DNA of 64,000 nucleotides from an uncultured Lachnospiraceae bacterium (GTDB lineage: Bacteria > Bacillota > Clostridia > Lachnospirales > Lachnospiraceae). Below, one piece after another: positions 1 through 8,830 of the stretch. Position 1 is the stretch's first letter, and the number at the start of each line of letters is the position of its first letter. The translations under genes were made by a program, and so were the position numbers. The notes under the pieces are model-generated. The model was not told the origin of the DNA. It made no database searches and worked only from the letters and a program-made list of their open reading frames with translations. The DNA lies in NCBI GenBank assembly GCA_910587715.1, contig CAJUMV010000011.1, positions 24,905-88,904 on the forward strand. Reading direction: 5' to 3'.

Positions 1-808
1 GAAGCATCGTCGCAATGGTCGCCGCCGCCCTGATGGAGGCGGGCGTAATCGAGTTTGCGGAGTTTCTTGCGCTGTCTGCGCTGCCGCTCTGCTGCATAAC
101 GGAAGACAACAGTTTCATTAATTCGTACTGTAACGTAGTATACTTATCGGACATGCGGTTGTAAAGCATCGCGTCGAACCAAGAGTTCCACTGTCCCACC
201 GCCACAAACAGGGCAACTGTCGCATACACAGGCTTACAGAGAGGAGAAATGATTTTTACAAAAATCGTCATATATCCCGCACCGTCAAGCTGAGCCGACT
301 CTTCCAGCGAATCCGGCAGACCCACCATGTAGGTTCTGAGCACCAGCATGTTAAAGGCACTGACTGTCCCGGGAATCACATATACCCAGAAGGTGCCTGT
401 CAGATGCAGATTCTTATACAGCAGGAATGTCGGGATCAGTCCGCCATTCACATACATCGTGATAACCCAAAACAGGGATAACTGAGATTTAAACAGAAAC
501 CGCTTCCGGCTCACGATAAACGCCAACAGCGCGTTGGCCGCCAGAGCAAGGAAAGTTCCTACAACCGTTCTGAGCACGGTAATATACGCGCCCGTAATCA
601 TATTCTGCTTATGCAGCACGGTGTAATAATTCTGCCAAGTAAATTTTCTCGGAATCAGATAAATGCCGCCCCGCACCGTATCAATACCGTCGTTAAAGGA
701 AATCGCCAGCGTATTTAACACAGGATATAAGGTTATCACCACAAAGGCTACCATAAAGATGGTATTGCATATTACAAAAATTTGATCTGCTAAACTCTTC
801 TTCTTCAT
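1..808 (-). CDS. CUT1 sugar ABC transporter permease, LplC/YtcP-like (partial)
   Basis: Inner-membrane permease half of an oligosaccharide importer. The frame opens at ATG 808 behind a GGGAGGGAG ribosome binding site and stays open for 269 codons to the window edge, so only a short C-terminal piece (roughly 25-30 residues by family length) is missing. Visible features are a first membrane segment at about residues 10-32, further hydrophobic segments, and the ABC-contact loop in the EAA form EESAQLDGAG near residue 190. It follows the partner permease by 15 bases, so the two are co-transcribed and probably form the heterodimeric channel. The last gene of the GH43 locus inside this window. The ATPase is not encoded nearby; shared ATPases are usual in this family. 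Substrate is inferred only from the GH43 neighbour. Confidence 0.93.
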   Translation of the reverse strand, partial: MKKKSLADQIFVICNTIFMVAFVVITLYPVLNTLAISFNDGIDTVRGGIYLIPRKFTWQNYYTVLHKQNMITGAYITVLRTVVGTFLALAANALLAFIVSRKRFLFKSQLSLFWVITMYVNGGLIPTFLLYKNLHLTGTFWVYVIPGTVSAFNMLVLRTYMVGLPDSLEESAQLDGAGYMTIFVKIISPLCKPVYATVALFVAVGQWNSWFDAMLYNRMSDKYTTLQYELMKLLSSVMQQSGSADSARNSANSITPASIRAAATIATML

Positions 809-823
809 CTTTACGCTCCCTCC

Positions 824-1759
824 CTAGAACAGACTTTCTTCACCGGACCGCTTCGCCATACGGTTTGCAAGTAAAATCAAAACAATGCTGACCGCGCTCT
901 TAAAGATACCTGCCGCCGTACCCAGCGAATAATCGTTTTGGCTGATACCCCAGTTCAGCACATAGATATCAATGGTCTGAGATACCTTCTGTACCAATCC
1001 GTTTCCTAAAATGTACTGCACCTCAAAACCTGCGTTCAGAACATTTCCCACATTCATCAAGAGCAGTATCATAATGGTAGGCTTAATGCCCGGAAGCGTA
1101 ATATATCTGATCTTGGCCCATCTTCCCGCGCCGTCGATGGAAGCCGCCTCATAGAGGCTGGGATCAATCGCCGTAATCGCCGCCAGATAAATGATCGCGT
1201 TCCATCCTGTCTCTTTCCACAGATTGGAAAAGGCGACAATGGGCCAGAAATAACTTTCGTGTGCAAAGAAATTAATCTGCGAGCTGATAATACCAAATTT
1301 TTGAAGCAGCTCATTTACAATACCTGTCGAAGACAGCGCATCATGTAAAATACCGGTAACAATAATCCATGACAGGAAGTGAGGCAGATAAGAAATCGTC
1401 TGCACCAGCTTCTTTCCCAGCACATTTTTCACTTCGTTTAACAGGATGGCAAATACAATCGCCATAATAAACGATGTTACCAGATTGATGGTTCCCATCG
1501 CCAGCGTATTTCTGATGACTCTGATAAAAGCCGCGTCGCTGAACAAAAACTTAAACTTGTCAAGACCAATCCACTTGGAATGAAACAAACCGTCCTTCGG
1601 CTTGTAATTCTGAAACGCCATAATCCAGCCGCCCAGAGGCAGATAATAGAAAATAAAACCATATATCACAAAAAGCGCTGACCAGATCAACAGAACTTTC
1701 TGGCGCTTCACTTCTTTCCATGTAATTTTCTGTTTCGCCTGTTTTTTCCCCCGACTCAT
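824..1759 (-). CDS. CUT1 sugar ABC transporter permease, LplB/YteP-like
   Basis: Membrane permease of a carbohydrate importer, 311 residues. I chose ATG 1759 because AAGGAGATGGAAT precedes it; an upstream in-frame TTG at 1783 has no such site. The protein has a basic N-terminus, about six membrane segments, and a clear EAA loop (YEAASIDGAGRW, about residue 200) that docks on the ATPase. It ends with the family-typical short basic/acidic tail. It lies between the binding-protein gene and the second permease. A strong intrinsic terminator at 1794-1839 separates it from the binding-protein gene, so it is probably made at lower level than the binding protein. Family assignment is firm; the sugar carried is inferred from context as a plant hemicellulose oligosaccharide. 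Confidence 0.95.
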   Translation of the reverse strand: MSRGKKQAKQKITWKEVKRQKVLLIWSALFVIYGFIFYYLPLGGWIMAFQNYKPKDGLFHSKWIGLDKFKFLFSDAAFIRVIRNTLAMGTINLVTSFIMAIVFAILLNEVKNVLGKKLVQTISYLPHFLSWIIVTGILHDALSSTGIVNELLQKFGIISSQINFFAHESYFWPIVAFSNLWKETGWNAIIYLAAITAIDPSLYEAASIDGAGRWAKIRYITLPGIKPTIMILLLMNVGNVLNAGFEVQYILGNGLVQKVSQTIDIYVLNWGISQNDYSLGTAAGIFKSAVSIVLILLANRMAKRSGEESLF

Positions 1760-1793
1760 ATTCCATCTCCTTCTATACCACAACTATTTTGAG

Positions 1794-1839
1794 AAAAAAA
1801 GGGACAACTACATAGCTCTTTGCGCAATATAGCTGCCCC
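1794..1839 (-). terminator. Intercistronic intrinsic terminator between binding-protein and permease genes
   Basis: On the minus-strand RNA, positions 1839-1827 pair with 1801-1813 in a 13 bp stem that needs three G-U wobbles (it would be poor on the plus strand). It is followed directly by seven U residues (1800-1794). It sits 30-odd bases past the binding-protein stop and before the permease start, so it would reduce, not abolish, read-through into the permeases. Confidence 0.75.
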
Positions 1840-1872
1840 TTTTACCAATCTCAGGTTACTGCCTGCATGAAT

Positions 1873-3603
1873 TTACTGTGCCAGAGACACTCTTCTATCT
1901 AACTCTGTCTGCATCTCGGAAAGGAAATCCTCCGGCTTACAGCCCTCGTATGCCGTCATATATTCGCTCCATGTGGAGTCGAAGGAATTCGACATTACTA
2001 CTTTAGGAAGCCACTCGTGCTTTACCTCTCCCATCTTAGTCCAAGCCACGCCGCCCGGCGTCTCTGTCGTCATGTTGCTGGAGAAAGAGTACATCGGGAA
2101 CCAAGGGCCTGTCTCTTTGTTTACGGAACCGATCATCTCCACATAAGTGCTCACACCGTAAGCCTCAAAGCAGTCTACCAGCGGCTGTGCCAATGCACTG
2201 AAGAACTCGGAGGTCTGCTGGTCAGGGTTCATAGAGTTCTTTCCGTCTCTGCTTGTTCCAAGGTACTGCGGCATATAGGAATAAACACATCTGTGAGAAG
2301 CCTGATACTCTTTATTTGCCCACTGCATTCTCTGCTCTTCGGTTCTGTAGTAAAGGCCCTCATCGTCAACCATATAGTCTACACCCTCGACACCCCAGAA
2401 TCTGAGATCATGGATTTCCTGATCCAGACAATCCTCCAAGAACTGGAACGCGGCATCCGGATCTTTACAGCTTGTGGTAACTGCCACACCGTTTGCCAGA
2501 TTCTGTGTGTCGCCGTAGGTATGCCACATGTTCTCCATGCCCTCGTCAATGGTAAGGCCGAGAGGCACATAGTTACAACCCTTCAAGTCAAGTCCCTGCT
2601 GCTTAAATACATCGTTTACCGTAGCGTAGAAATCCCACCACTGATCGCACATACCAAGCACACGGCCGGTAGAGAGCTTCGCGATATATTCGTCATAAGT
2701 CTGAGTTGCAAACTCTTTGTCTACAATGCCTTTATTGTACTCTTCATTTAATTTCTTAAAATATCTGTAGGTCGTCTCGCTGGTATTGTAATCCTCAATC
2801 TTCATGGTATCGGTGTTTACGATAACCGAACCGTCATTGGGATAACCGGCAAGGAACTGTCCCGCATTCTCGATACAAAAATATCTCCAGTCCTCACAAA
2901 GCGCGGTATAGGGAATCACCTCTGTGCCGTCCTCCATGGTCGGATTCGCCTCCGCATAACGCTCTAACAGGTCAAAATACTGATCCAGGGTCTTGATCTC
3001 CGGGTAATTGTCCCATGCAAGAACCTTATTCTGAATCCAGAACGCCTCGTCGTTGTGGGTCGTGGACTTATCCTCGCCGTATGTATTCTGGAAAATGTTC
3101 GCCCAGTAAATCTTACCGTCGTCCTGACGGAATCTGTCCCACTCCTCATCGGAGTACATTTCCTTTAACTTAGGATGTTTCTCAAGATAATCGTCCCAGG
3201 GAACCAATGCGCCCGCATCATACAGTGCCATCTGCCCATCGCCGCCGTCGATAAAATCAGGATACTCGCCTCCTGCGATAATCGTTCCTACTGCCTCAGC
3301 CGCTGTCTGGCCGGTAAGCCATGTCTCTTTTACCCTTACACCGGTCTTTTCCGCGATAATCTCCTGAATCTCATTGCCGTCGTTGATCTCAGAGCCCGGC
3401 ATCGCAATAAACATGGTAAAATCAATGATGTCTTTATTGCCATCATCACCGGAAGAGGCCGTTTCATTCGACCCCCCCCCCTCACTTTCCGGGGCATTTG
3501 AGGTCTCTGCGCCGCCGCCTGCATTGTCGCCGCCGCAGCCTGCAAGCATGGACGCCGTCATAGCCACTGTCAACAAAAGCGCTGTCAGTTTCTTACTTTT
3601 CAT
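1873..3603 (-). CDS. Extracellular solute-binding lipoprotein, LplA-like (family 1)
   Basis: Captures the sugar outside the cell and hands it to the permeases. 576 residues. ATG 3603 is preferred because GGGAGGATAAACGA precedes it; the ATG at 3621 overlaps that site. A lipoprotein signal peptide ends in LAGC with Cys near residue 22, followed by a Gly/Ser/Glu-rich flexible linker and then the large two-lobe binding domain usual for the 500-580 residue LplA group. The linker contains three glycines encoded by an uninterrupted run of ten G (C at 3472-3481 on the plus strand), which could slip and shift frame. First gene after the regulator genes, with its own upstream region following a terminator at 3686-3726. 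Ligand not identifiable from sequence. Confidence 0.94.
   Translation of the reverse strand: MKSKKLTALLLTVAMTASMLAGCGGDNAGGGAETSNAPESEGGGSNETASSGDDGNKDIIDFTMFIAMPGSEINDGNEIQEIIAEKTGVRVKETWLTGQTAAEAVGTIIAGGEYPDFIDGGDGQMALYDAGALVPWDDYLEKHPKLKEMYSDEEWDRFRQDDGKIYWANIFQNTYGEDKSTTHNDEAFWIQNKVLAWDNYPEIKTLDQYFDLLERYAEANPTMEDGTEVIPYTALCEDWRYFCIENAGQFLAGYPNDGSVIVNTDTMKIEDYNTSETTYRYFKKLNEEYNKGIVDKEFATQTYDEYIAKLSTGRVLGMCDQWWDFYATVNDVFKQQGLDLKGCNYVPLGLTIDEGMENMWHTYGDTQNLANGVAVTTSCKDPDAAFQFLEDCLDQEIHDLRFWGVEGVDYMVDDEGLYYRTEEQRMQWANKEYQASHRCVYSYMPQYLGTSRDGKNSMNPDQQTSEFFSALAQPLVDCFEAYGVSTYVEMIGSVNKETGPWFPMYSFSSNMTTETPGGVAWTKMGEVKHEWLPKVVMSNSFDSTWSEYMTAYEGCKPEDFLSEMQTELDRRVSLAQ
3472..3481. repeat. Ten-base poly-C (poly-G in coding strand) tract in binding-protein gene
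   Basis: An unbroken run of ten C on the plus strand lies inside the linker-coding part of the lipoprotein gene, just after the signal peptide. Length changes of one or two bases would truncate the protein early. As written here the frame is intact. Confidence 0.9.
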
Positions 3604-3685
3604 TCGTTTATCCTCCCTCATGAATTTTTTGATAATACAATTTTATTACACTGATGAAAACCTGCAACCCGATAAACTCTATAAA

Positions 3686-3726
3686 TAAGCCCGATAAATT
3701 CTAGCTGTTAAAATTTACCGGGTTTA
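3686..3726 (-). terminator. Probable terminator after the YesN-type regulator gene
   Basis: Positions 3712-3726 and 3686-3700 form a 15 bp inverted repeat with two imperfect pairs and an 11-base loop, starting 12 bases past the regulator stop. On the minus strand it is followed by a moderately U-rich stretch (UUUAUAG). It separates the kinase/regulator transcript from the binding-protein gene. Confidence 0.6.
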
Positions 3727-3738
3727 TCTCCTGTTTCT

Positions 3739-5340
3739 TTATTCTTCTTCCCTTGCGCTCTTGCGATACCGGGAGGGCGTACATCCCTCCTGCTCGATAA
3801 AACGGCTGATAAAATAATCCAAGTCCCGATACCCCACATCCTCGGCAATCTGGCCAATCTTCTTGTCGGTTCTGATCAACTGGGAAGCCGCCTCTTTGAT
3901 TCTGTAATTATTCAGGTAATTTTTAAAGGACTGCCCGTACCGCTTGCGGAAAATCTGTCCCAGATAGGAGCTGTTGATATAATATTTCTGCCCCAGTTCC
4001 CGCAAGGTCAGGTTTTCCGCATAACGCTCCCTGATCTCATTCTCAATTTCCGTGAGAACACCTTTCGACACATTCTTGCGAAGCTGTACGAGATACTCCG
4101 CGTACTCACAGGCAAACTTGCGCAGATGCGCCCTGCTGCCCCGGATGATTTCCTCTCTGGACACGCTGCCGCTGATATAAGAAAGCACCTCATCCTGATT
4201 GACGGACTCGTCCTGTTCCGCCGCCAGATCCAGAAGCCGGAAAATCAGCCAGCTCAGATTCATTGTCACCGTATCCCGGTTTCTGACCAGTCTGTCCATC
4301 TCTGAAAACAGCAAATCCACGCTCTTATTGATCCGAAGCGTATCGTTCTCATTGACAGCCGCCACCAGATCGTCCAAAGGCTGTTTACAGAGAACGGTTC
4401 CTACGGGATTCACCTGCACCTCTTTCTCATAATAATAAACACCTTTCGTATCCTGAAACCCCTTAAAGGAACGGAGAACACAGGCAGAACTGTAGGAATG
4501 GGAAACCTTCGTGATATCCTCCACCCATTTCCCCACAAGCAGGATTACCGGCAGATTTTTGCTGCCATTCTGCGCCGTTTTTTGCAAAGCCCTCATAAAC
4601 TCTTCTTCCGAAAGCTTTCTTTCCTTCGCCATATAATCACAATAGATAAACCCGATCTCATAATCTTCCTCATACACAAAGAAATCCTTAAACAGATGGT
4701 CTGCATCCTCCCGCAGGTATTGGGACACCTGCTCGTACACACTGTCTTTCAGCTCCGACACTTCCTCATCCGACATTTCTTCCAGCACAAGAAGGTCATT
4801 CAGACAAATATGAAGGTATCGGATTCCCTGCCCGCAGCGAAAATTGTCTCTCACATAAGTCAGATTCTCTTCTTTTCCCTTCCCCTGCAGCAATGCCGTC
4901 ATATTTTGTAACAGATAACCCCGCTGCATCCGACGGCTGTCTATCTCCTCCTGCATCCTGTCTTCCGTCTTTGCCGCCACCCGCCTGACGCTCTCGAGAA
5001 GCTGCTCCTTCTGCACCGGCTTTAAAATATACTCCATGGCGGAATAGCGGATTGCCGCCTGTGCGTACTTGAAGTCATTGTATCCGCTCAGAATAAATAT
5101 GTAGGCATCGGAAAGCTGTTCCTTTCTCACTGTCTCCAGCAGCTCAATACCGTTGATCTTGGGCATACGGATATCCGTGATAATGAGATCGACTTCATTC
5201 TCCCTGAGATAGTCGATCGCCTCCTCCCCGTCGGAGGCTTTCTTCACAATCTCAAACCCTTCTGTCTCCCAGTTGATGATCACTGATAACCCCTGCAAAA
5301 TATACGGTTCATCGTCCACTAACATTACTTTCATCAACAT
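3739..5340 (-). CDS. AraC-type response regulator, YesN-like
   Basis: Cytoplasmic DNA-binding regulator of the two-component pair, 533 residues. The receiver domain occupies about residues 1-120 with the acidic pocket Asp9/Asp10 and the phosphoacceptor Asp56 in LIITDIRMP, and the conserved Lys in ILKPVQ. A middle region of about 300 residues without a motif I recognise follows. The C-terminal 100 residues are an AraC-type double helix-turn-helix (NSSYLGQIFRKRYGQSF, then IAEDVGYRDLDYFISRF). It starts 13 bases after the kinase stop with GGAAGG upstream, so the two are coupled. Family knowledge: such pairs activate the adjacent Lpl-type transporter when its sugar is present. ATG 5334 is an alternative start. 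Confidence 0.95.
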   Translation of the reverse strand: MLMKVMLVDDEPYILQGLSVIINWETEGFEIVKKASDGEEAIDYLRENEVDLIITDIRMPKINGIELLETVRKEQLSDAYIFILSGYNDFKYAQAAIRYSAMEYILKPVQKEQLLESVRRVAAKTEDRMQEEIDSRRMQRGYLLQNMTALLQGKGKEENLTYVRDNFRCGQGIRYLHICLNDLLVLEEMSDEEVSELKDSVYEQVSQYLREDADHLFKDFFVYEEDYEIGFIYCDYMAKERKLSEEEFMRALQKTAQNGSKNLPVILLVGKWVEDITKVSHSYSSACVLRSFKGFQDTKGVYYYEKEVQVNPVGTVLCKQPLDDLVAAVNENDTLRINKSVDLLFSEMDRLVRNRDTVTMNLSWLIFRLLDLAAEQDESVNQDEVLSYISGSVSREEIIRGSRAHLRKFACEYAEYLVQLRKNVSKGVLTEIENEIRERYAENLTLRELGQKYYINSSYLGQIFRKRYGQSFKNYLNNYRIKEAASQLIRTDKKIGQIAEDVGYRDLDYFISRFIEQEGCTPSRYRKSAREEE

Positions 5341-5353
5341 CCTGCAGCCCTTC

Positions 5354-7129
5354 CTATTCTTTTATCTGCAAATATTTTGACTCCACCTTAATCGTCATAA
5401 ATGTGCCGACGCCTTCCTCGCTCTCCAAAGCGAATTGTACATTCCCTTTAGAGATCCTCTTAAGACGGAGACATGCATTGATAATGCCGATATGTTCATT
5501 TTCCTTGATATCGTCAATCGTGCAGTTACACATGCTCTCGTTCATCTTCGCTACGGATGTCTCATCCATTCCGCTCCCCGTATCTTCTATCTCAATATAC
5601 AGAAACGGATCTCTCAGATATACCCGCACATAAATCCAGCAGGTGGAAGTCTTTTTTTCCATGCCATGAACACAGGCGTTTTCCACAAACGTTGTGAGCG
5701 TCAGCTTGGGCACATGGTAATCCGCACATGTTTCCGGCAGGTCGATCTCATATCGCAGCCGGTTTCCGAAACGATATTGCTGCAGTTCCAGATACGCTTC
5801 CACGAAGCTCATTTCCTCCGCCAGCTTTACATGATCGGACGCCCAGTTGATATTCTGCCGTTCCAGAATCGCCAGCTTTTCTATCATGCCTGCCGTCACC
5901 TCCTCTCCCTGAATCAGCGACCGCATCCGGATGCTTTCCAGCACGTTAAAGAGAAAATGGGGATTGATCTGGCTGTGCAGGGCAAGAAGCTCCGCATTTT
6001 GTCTGGCAAGCTCTATCTCCTGTTTCTCCAGCCTGTTTTTATATACATGGAGGATCAGATCGTTCATCTTCCTTACCATGCGGTTATAGTTCTGCATCAG
6101 GGTTCCGATTTCATCTTTACCCCTCACGTTCTCTATCCCCTGCAGCGTCCCCTCCTGTATCTGGTCAAAGGCAGCGCTCAGCTCCCAAAGCCTTCCCGTA
6201 AAGGATTTATTTACCGTAGAAACCATGATCATCGGCAGAAGCAGATTGATCACTACCAAAAAAATGATCAGCGGAACATGTTTTTTCAGATTCTGAAACA
6301 CGGAACTTGGCGGCTCCATGATCAACACATCTACTTCCTGCCCGTACATCTCAAAAGAGCTTTTAAAGGCAATCTGCTCTTCCCCCGTAAGTGTGTGAAA
6401 ATCCTCCTGACTGCCGGAATGCTTTCCGTTGGAAAACAAAATCCGGTCTCCCTGACATACATAAATCTGATTTCCAAAACTAATCCGTGTCAGCTCTCTG
6501 AGGATGCGGTTATAATCCAGATCCACTCTGAGGATTTTTTCACAACTGTCCTTTTTAAAATAATCGAGACGCCTGACTAAAGAAAGCCGCCGCATGGACA
6601 ATGCCGACATATCGGACTTACCGACATAATACGACACAAAGGTTAGCCCCTTTTCCGAATCCAGATATCTGCGATACCACTCCGTATTCTCCGCCTCAGA
6701 CAAACGGTAATAATGACCGCCGTTTACAATGGTATCATTGTCCGCATATATGACCACATTGGAAATATCATATCCGCCCGGCATATCCAGAGACTTTTTT
6801 CTCGCAAACTCCACGCTGGCGGCAAAAAACGCATATCCGTTCCTGTAGTTTTCATTCAGAAAGCTGTTAATTTCACTGTCCACATAGATATCGTTCATTT
6901 CTTTAACAACTTCCTCAAAAGTATACTCCAGATTATACCTGACAGCATTAGCAAGATTTTCAAACTCATAAAGCTGTTCCTTTTTTTCCGCATCAAGCAA
7001 AATATATAAGATAATGCTGTCAGTCAGAACCAACGGTATGATCACGCAGAAAACATAAATGATAAACAGCTTTTTTCTGACATTAAAGTCATTCATAAAG
7101 TTTTCAAGCTTTCTCCTGTATCTGCCCAT
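5354..7129 (-). CDS. Membrane sensor histidine kinase, YesM-like
   Basis: Senses a carbohydrate-related signal and phosphorylates the adjacent AraC-type regulator. 591 residues from ATG 7129 (GGGGA five bases upstream; an in-frame TTG at 7141 is less likely). A membrane segment at about 18-40, a large extracellular part, a second membrane segment at about 285-310 and a HAMP linker are followed by the His-kinase domain with the phosphoacceptor in SQINPHFLFN. The ATPase domain has ENACVHG and DTGSGMD. Its start overlaps the 3' end of the GH43 gene by 26 bases, which shows translational linkage of enzyme, sensor and regulator. Confidence 0.95.
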   Translation of the reverse strand: MGRYRRKLENFMNDFNVRKKLFIIYVFCVIIPLVLTDSIILYILLDAEKKEQLYEFENLANAVRYNLEYTFEEVVKEMNDIYVDSEINSFLNENYRNGYAFFAASVEFARKKSLDMPGGYDISNVVIYADNDTIVNGGHYYRLSEAENTEWYRRYLDSEKGLTFVSYYVGKSDMSALSMRRLSLVRRLDYFKKDSCEKILRVDLDYNRILRELTRISFGNQIYVCQGDRILFSNGKHSGSQEDFHTLTGEEQIAFKSSFEMYGQEVDVLIMEPPSSVFQNLKKHVPLIIFLVVINLLLPMIMVSTVNKSFTGRLWELSAAFDQIQEGTLQGIENVRGKDEIGTLMQNYNRMVRKMNDLILHVYKNRLEKQEIELARQNAELLALHSQINPHFLFNVLESIRMRSLIQGEEVTAGMIEKLAILERQNINWASDHVKLAEEMSFVEAYLELQQYRFGNRLRYEIDLPETCADYHVPKLTLTTFVENACVHGMEKKTSTCWIYVRVYLRDPFLYIEIEDTGSGMDETSVAKMNESMCNCTIDDIKENEHIGIINACLRLKRISKGNVQFALESEEGVGTFMTIKVESKYLQIKE

Positions 7130-8684
7130 GCTCTTCCCCAATCCGGTATCTGAACTTCATAAAGTCAACATGTCCTCCGGGCTGCCGCGTGGCATACGCA
7201 AACAGACCAAATCTGCATCCGGTAAAATGGTCCAGCTTAAAGAACAGCCGGTGGCTGATTCCAAGCGCCTTCCATCTTCCGTTCTCCTCATAGAAAAAGT
7301 CAGCCGTATCCTTTTTGTCTTTGAAATCCAAATCTACTCTCAACACAGCGCTTGAAGCAGGCAGCGGGATTCTCTCATATTCTACGGGCGTACTCAGAAA
7401 ATCCGGGTCTGCCTCCACCGTTTCATCCGCGGCAGGTCTCGCAAACATCACCAGATAGTAGTCTCCTTTGTCCTTTGTCAGCGCGATTCCCCCATAGCCG
7501 CCGATCCATGCGCAAATACCGGCATAATCCCCGTCTTTCATTCTGCTTCCGTCCACCGTCACCCAGGCGGCGCACGCCGGTCCGCAGCTCCTCTGGGTCA
7601 GCACATTATGCGCAAAGGGCAGACAGTCACAGACCTCCTCCGTGTAAACCCGAAAGGCGCCCTGCCGGTCAGTCACAGACCACAGCCTGTCTATCGGATT
7701 ATGATTAAACTGCCAGAAAGGCTTTAGCCGTACTTTTCCGTTTTCGTCCGCCTGATACAGAAAATCGTCATTGCCGTTCAAAGACCGGTACGCATAATCC
7801 GGTCTGGCGCCGGGTATCGATACCTGAGCCGGAACCCTCCCCTGCTTCCCGATTACCGGATATCCCTCTTCGTCGAAATGAACCGGCATTACCAAAGGCA
7901 CCCTTCCGACCGCTCCCCTGTCCTGAAACATAAACAGATACCAGTCCCCCTCGGGCGTATCTACCATGCCGCCCTGCGCGACTCCCAGATTGTGATATCC
8001 CATATCGTCATCTATGATGCATTTCCCCCGGAACTCCCCCTCCAGAGAATCCGCAATAAAACAGTCTTCCGTTTTTCTCTCATTGCCACAGGCGGGAATA
8101 TGACAGGTAAACAGATAGTATTTCCCATCCTTCTTATACAGATGCGAGCCCTCATATCCGAGATGAAGCTCACCCCGATCCCGGACAAGCAGCCTGTGCA
8201 GCCCTCCCTCAAGAGGTCCCTTCAAATCCGCCCGCAGCTGTGTCAGGTACAATTCGGTATTTCCATATACAATATATATCCTGCCGTCATCATCAAAAAA
8301 CAGGGAATTGTCGTGGTAAAAGCCTTCTATTGTCCCCATCTTCCACGGTCCGGCAAGATCGCACGCCGTCAGAAGATATGTCTTGCGTGTATCGTTTGCC
8401 GTAAAACAGATATAAAAGACACCTTCGTGGTACCTGAAGGACGGCGCCCACATGCCCTGCCCGTAGATATGATCTCCTTTTTCCAGCCGATGCCCGCAAG
8501 TATCTTCCAGCATCTCATACGCATGGGTCACAAATTCCCAGTTCATCAAGTCATAAGAGCGCAGAATATCACAGCCCGGCATAAAATGCATCGTTGTGCT
8601 CGCCATATAATAGGTATCGCCAACCCTGATAATATCCGGATCCGGAAAATCGGAATATAGTATAGGATTACATTTTGTATTCAT
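7104..8684 (-). CDS. GH43 glycosidase (beta-xylosidase / arabinofuranosidase type)
   Basis: Hydrolyses xylo- or arabino-oligosaccharides; no signal peptide, so intracellular. 526 residues from ATG 8684, preceded by GTAGGGAGAG. The five-bladed propeller domain (about 1-320) shows the expected catalytic set: base Asp in DFPDPDI near residue 15, pKa-modulating Asp in HDNSLFFDDDG near 130, and acid Glu in LGYEGSHLYK near 180. The C-terminal about 200 residues look like the concanavalin-A-like beta-sandwich that accompanies xylosidase-type GH43 proteins. First gene of the locus. The exact linkage specificity cannot be read from sequence. Confidence 0.93.
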   Translation of the reverse strand: MNTKCNPILYSDFPDPDIIRVGDTYYMASTTMHFMPGCDILRSYDLMNWEFVTHAYEMLEDTCGHRLEKGDHIYGQGMWAPSFRYHEGVFYICFTANDTRKTYLLTACDLAGPWKMGTIEGFYHDNSLFFDDDGRIYIVYGNTELYLTQLRADLKGPLEGGLHRLLVRDRGELHLGYEGSHLYKKDGKYYLFTCHIPACGNERKTEDCFIADSLEGEFRGKCIIDDDMGYHNLGVAQGGMVDTPEGDWYLFMFQDRGAVGRVPLVMPVHFDEEGYPVIGKQGRVPAQVSIPGARPDYAYRSLNGNDDFLYQADENGKVRLKPFWQFNHNPIDRLWSVTDRQGAFRVYTEEVCDCLPFAHNVLTQRSCGPACAAWVTVDGSRMKDGDYAGICAWIGGYGGIALTKDKGDYYLVMFARPAADETVEADPDFLSTPVEYERIPLPASSAVLRVDLDFKDKKDTADFFYEENGRWKALGISHRLFFKLDHFTGCRFGLFAYATRQPGGHVDFMKFRYRIGEEHGQIQEKA

Positions 8685-8715
8685 CTTTTCTCTCCCTACA
8701 TTGTCTGATTCTTTT

Positions 8716-8745
8716 AAAATACCACACCTGGACACCCTTTTTCAA
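8716..8745 (-). promoter_or_regulatory. Candidate sigma-A promoter for the GH43 locus
   Basis: Minus-strand TTGAAA (8745-8740), an 18-base spacer and TATTTT (8721-8716), about 30 bases before the GH43 start codon. It lies immediately after the pgi terminator, as expected for a new transcription unit. Strength uncertain because the -10 is imperfect. Confidence 0.45.
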
Positions 8746-8746
8746 A

Positions 8747-8788
8747 TCAAAAAATTTTGGCGCATACCCCCTTATGGAGATATGCGCC
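8747..8788 (-). terminator. Intrinsic terminator of pgi
   Basis: Perfect 8 bp stem GGCGCATA / TATGCGCC (8781-8788 with 8759-8766) with a 14-base loop, followed on the minus strand by AAAATTTTTTG, about 40 bases past the pgi stop. Confidence 0.85.
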
Positions 8789-8830
8789 TGCTTTCTATAC
8801 CGTAGCCTATATCATGAAGCTCACTTTTAC

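Noticed and set aside
2017..2751. 244-codon open frame on the plus strand opposite the binding-protein gene
   Set aside because: Antisense to a clear lipoprotein gene; no start site and a His/Val/Cys-rich translation with no recognisable motif.
5435..6580. 381-codon open frame on the plus strand opposite the sensor kinase gene
   Set aside because: It lies wholly inside a well-supported kinase gene, has no ribosome binding site and its translation (rich in Ile, Leu, His, Gln) matches no known domain; a codon-bias shadow.
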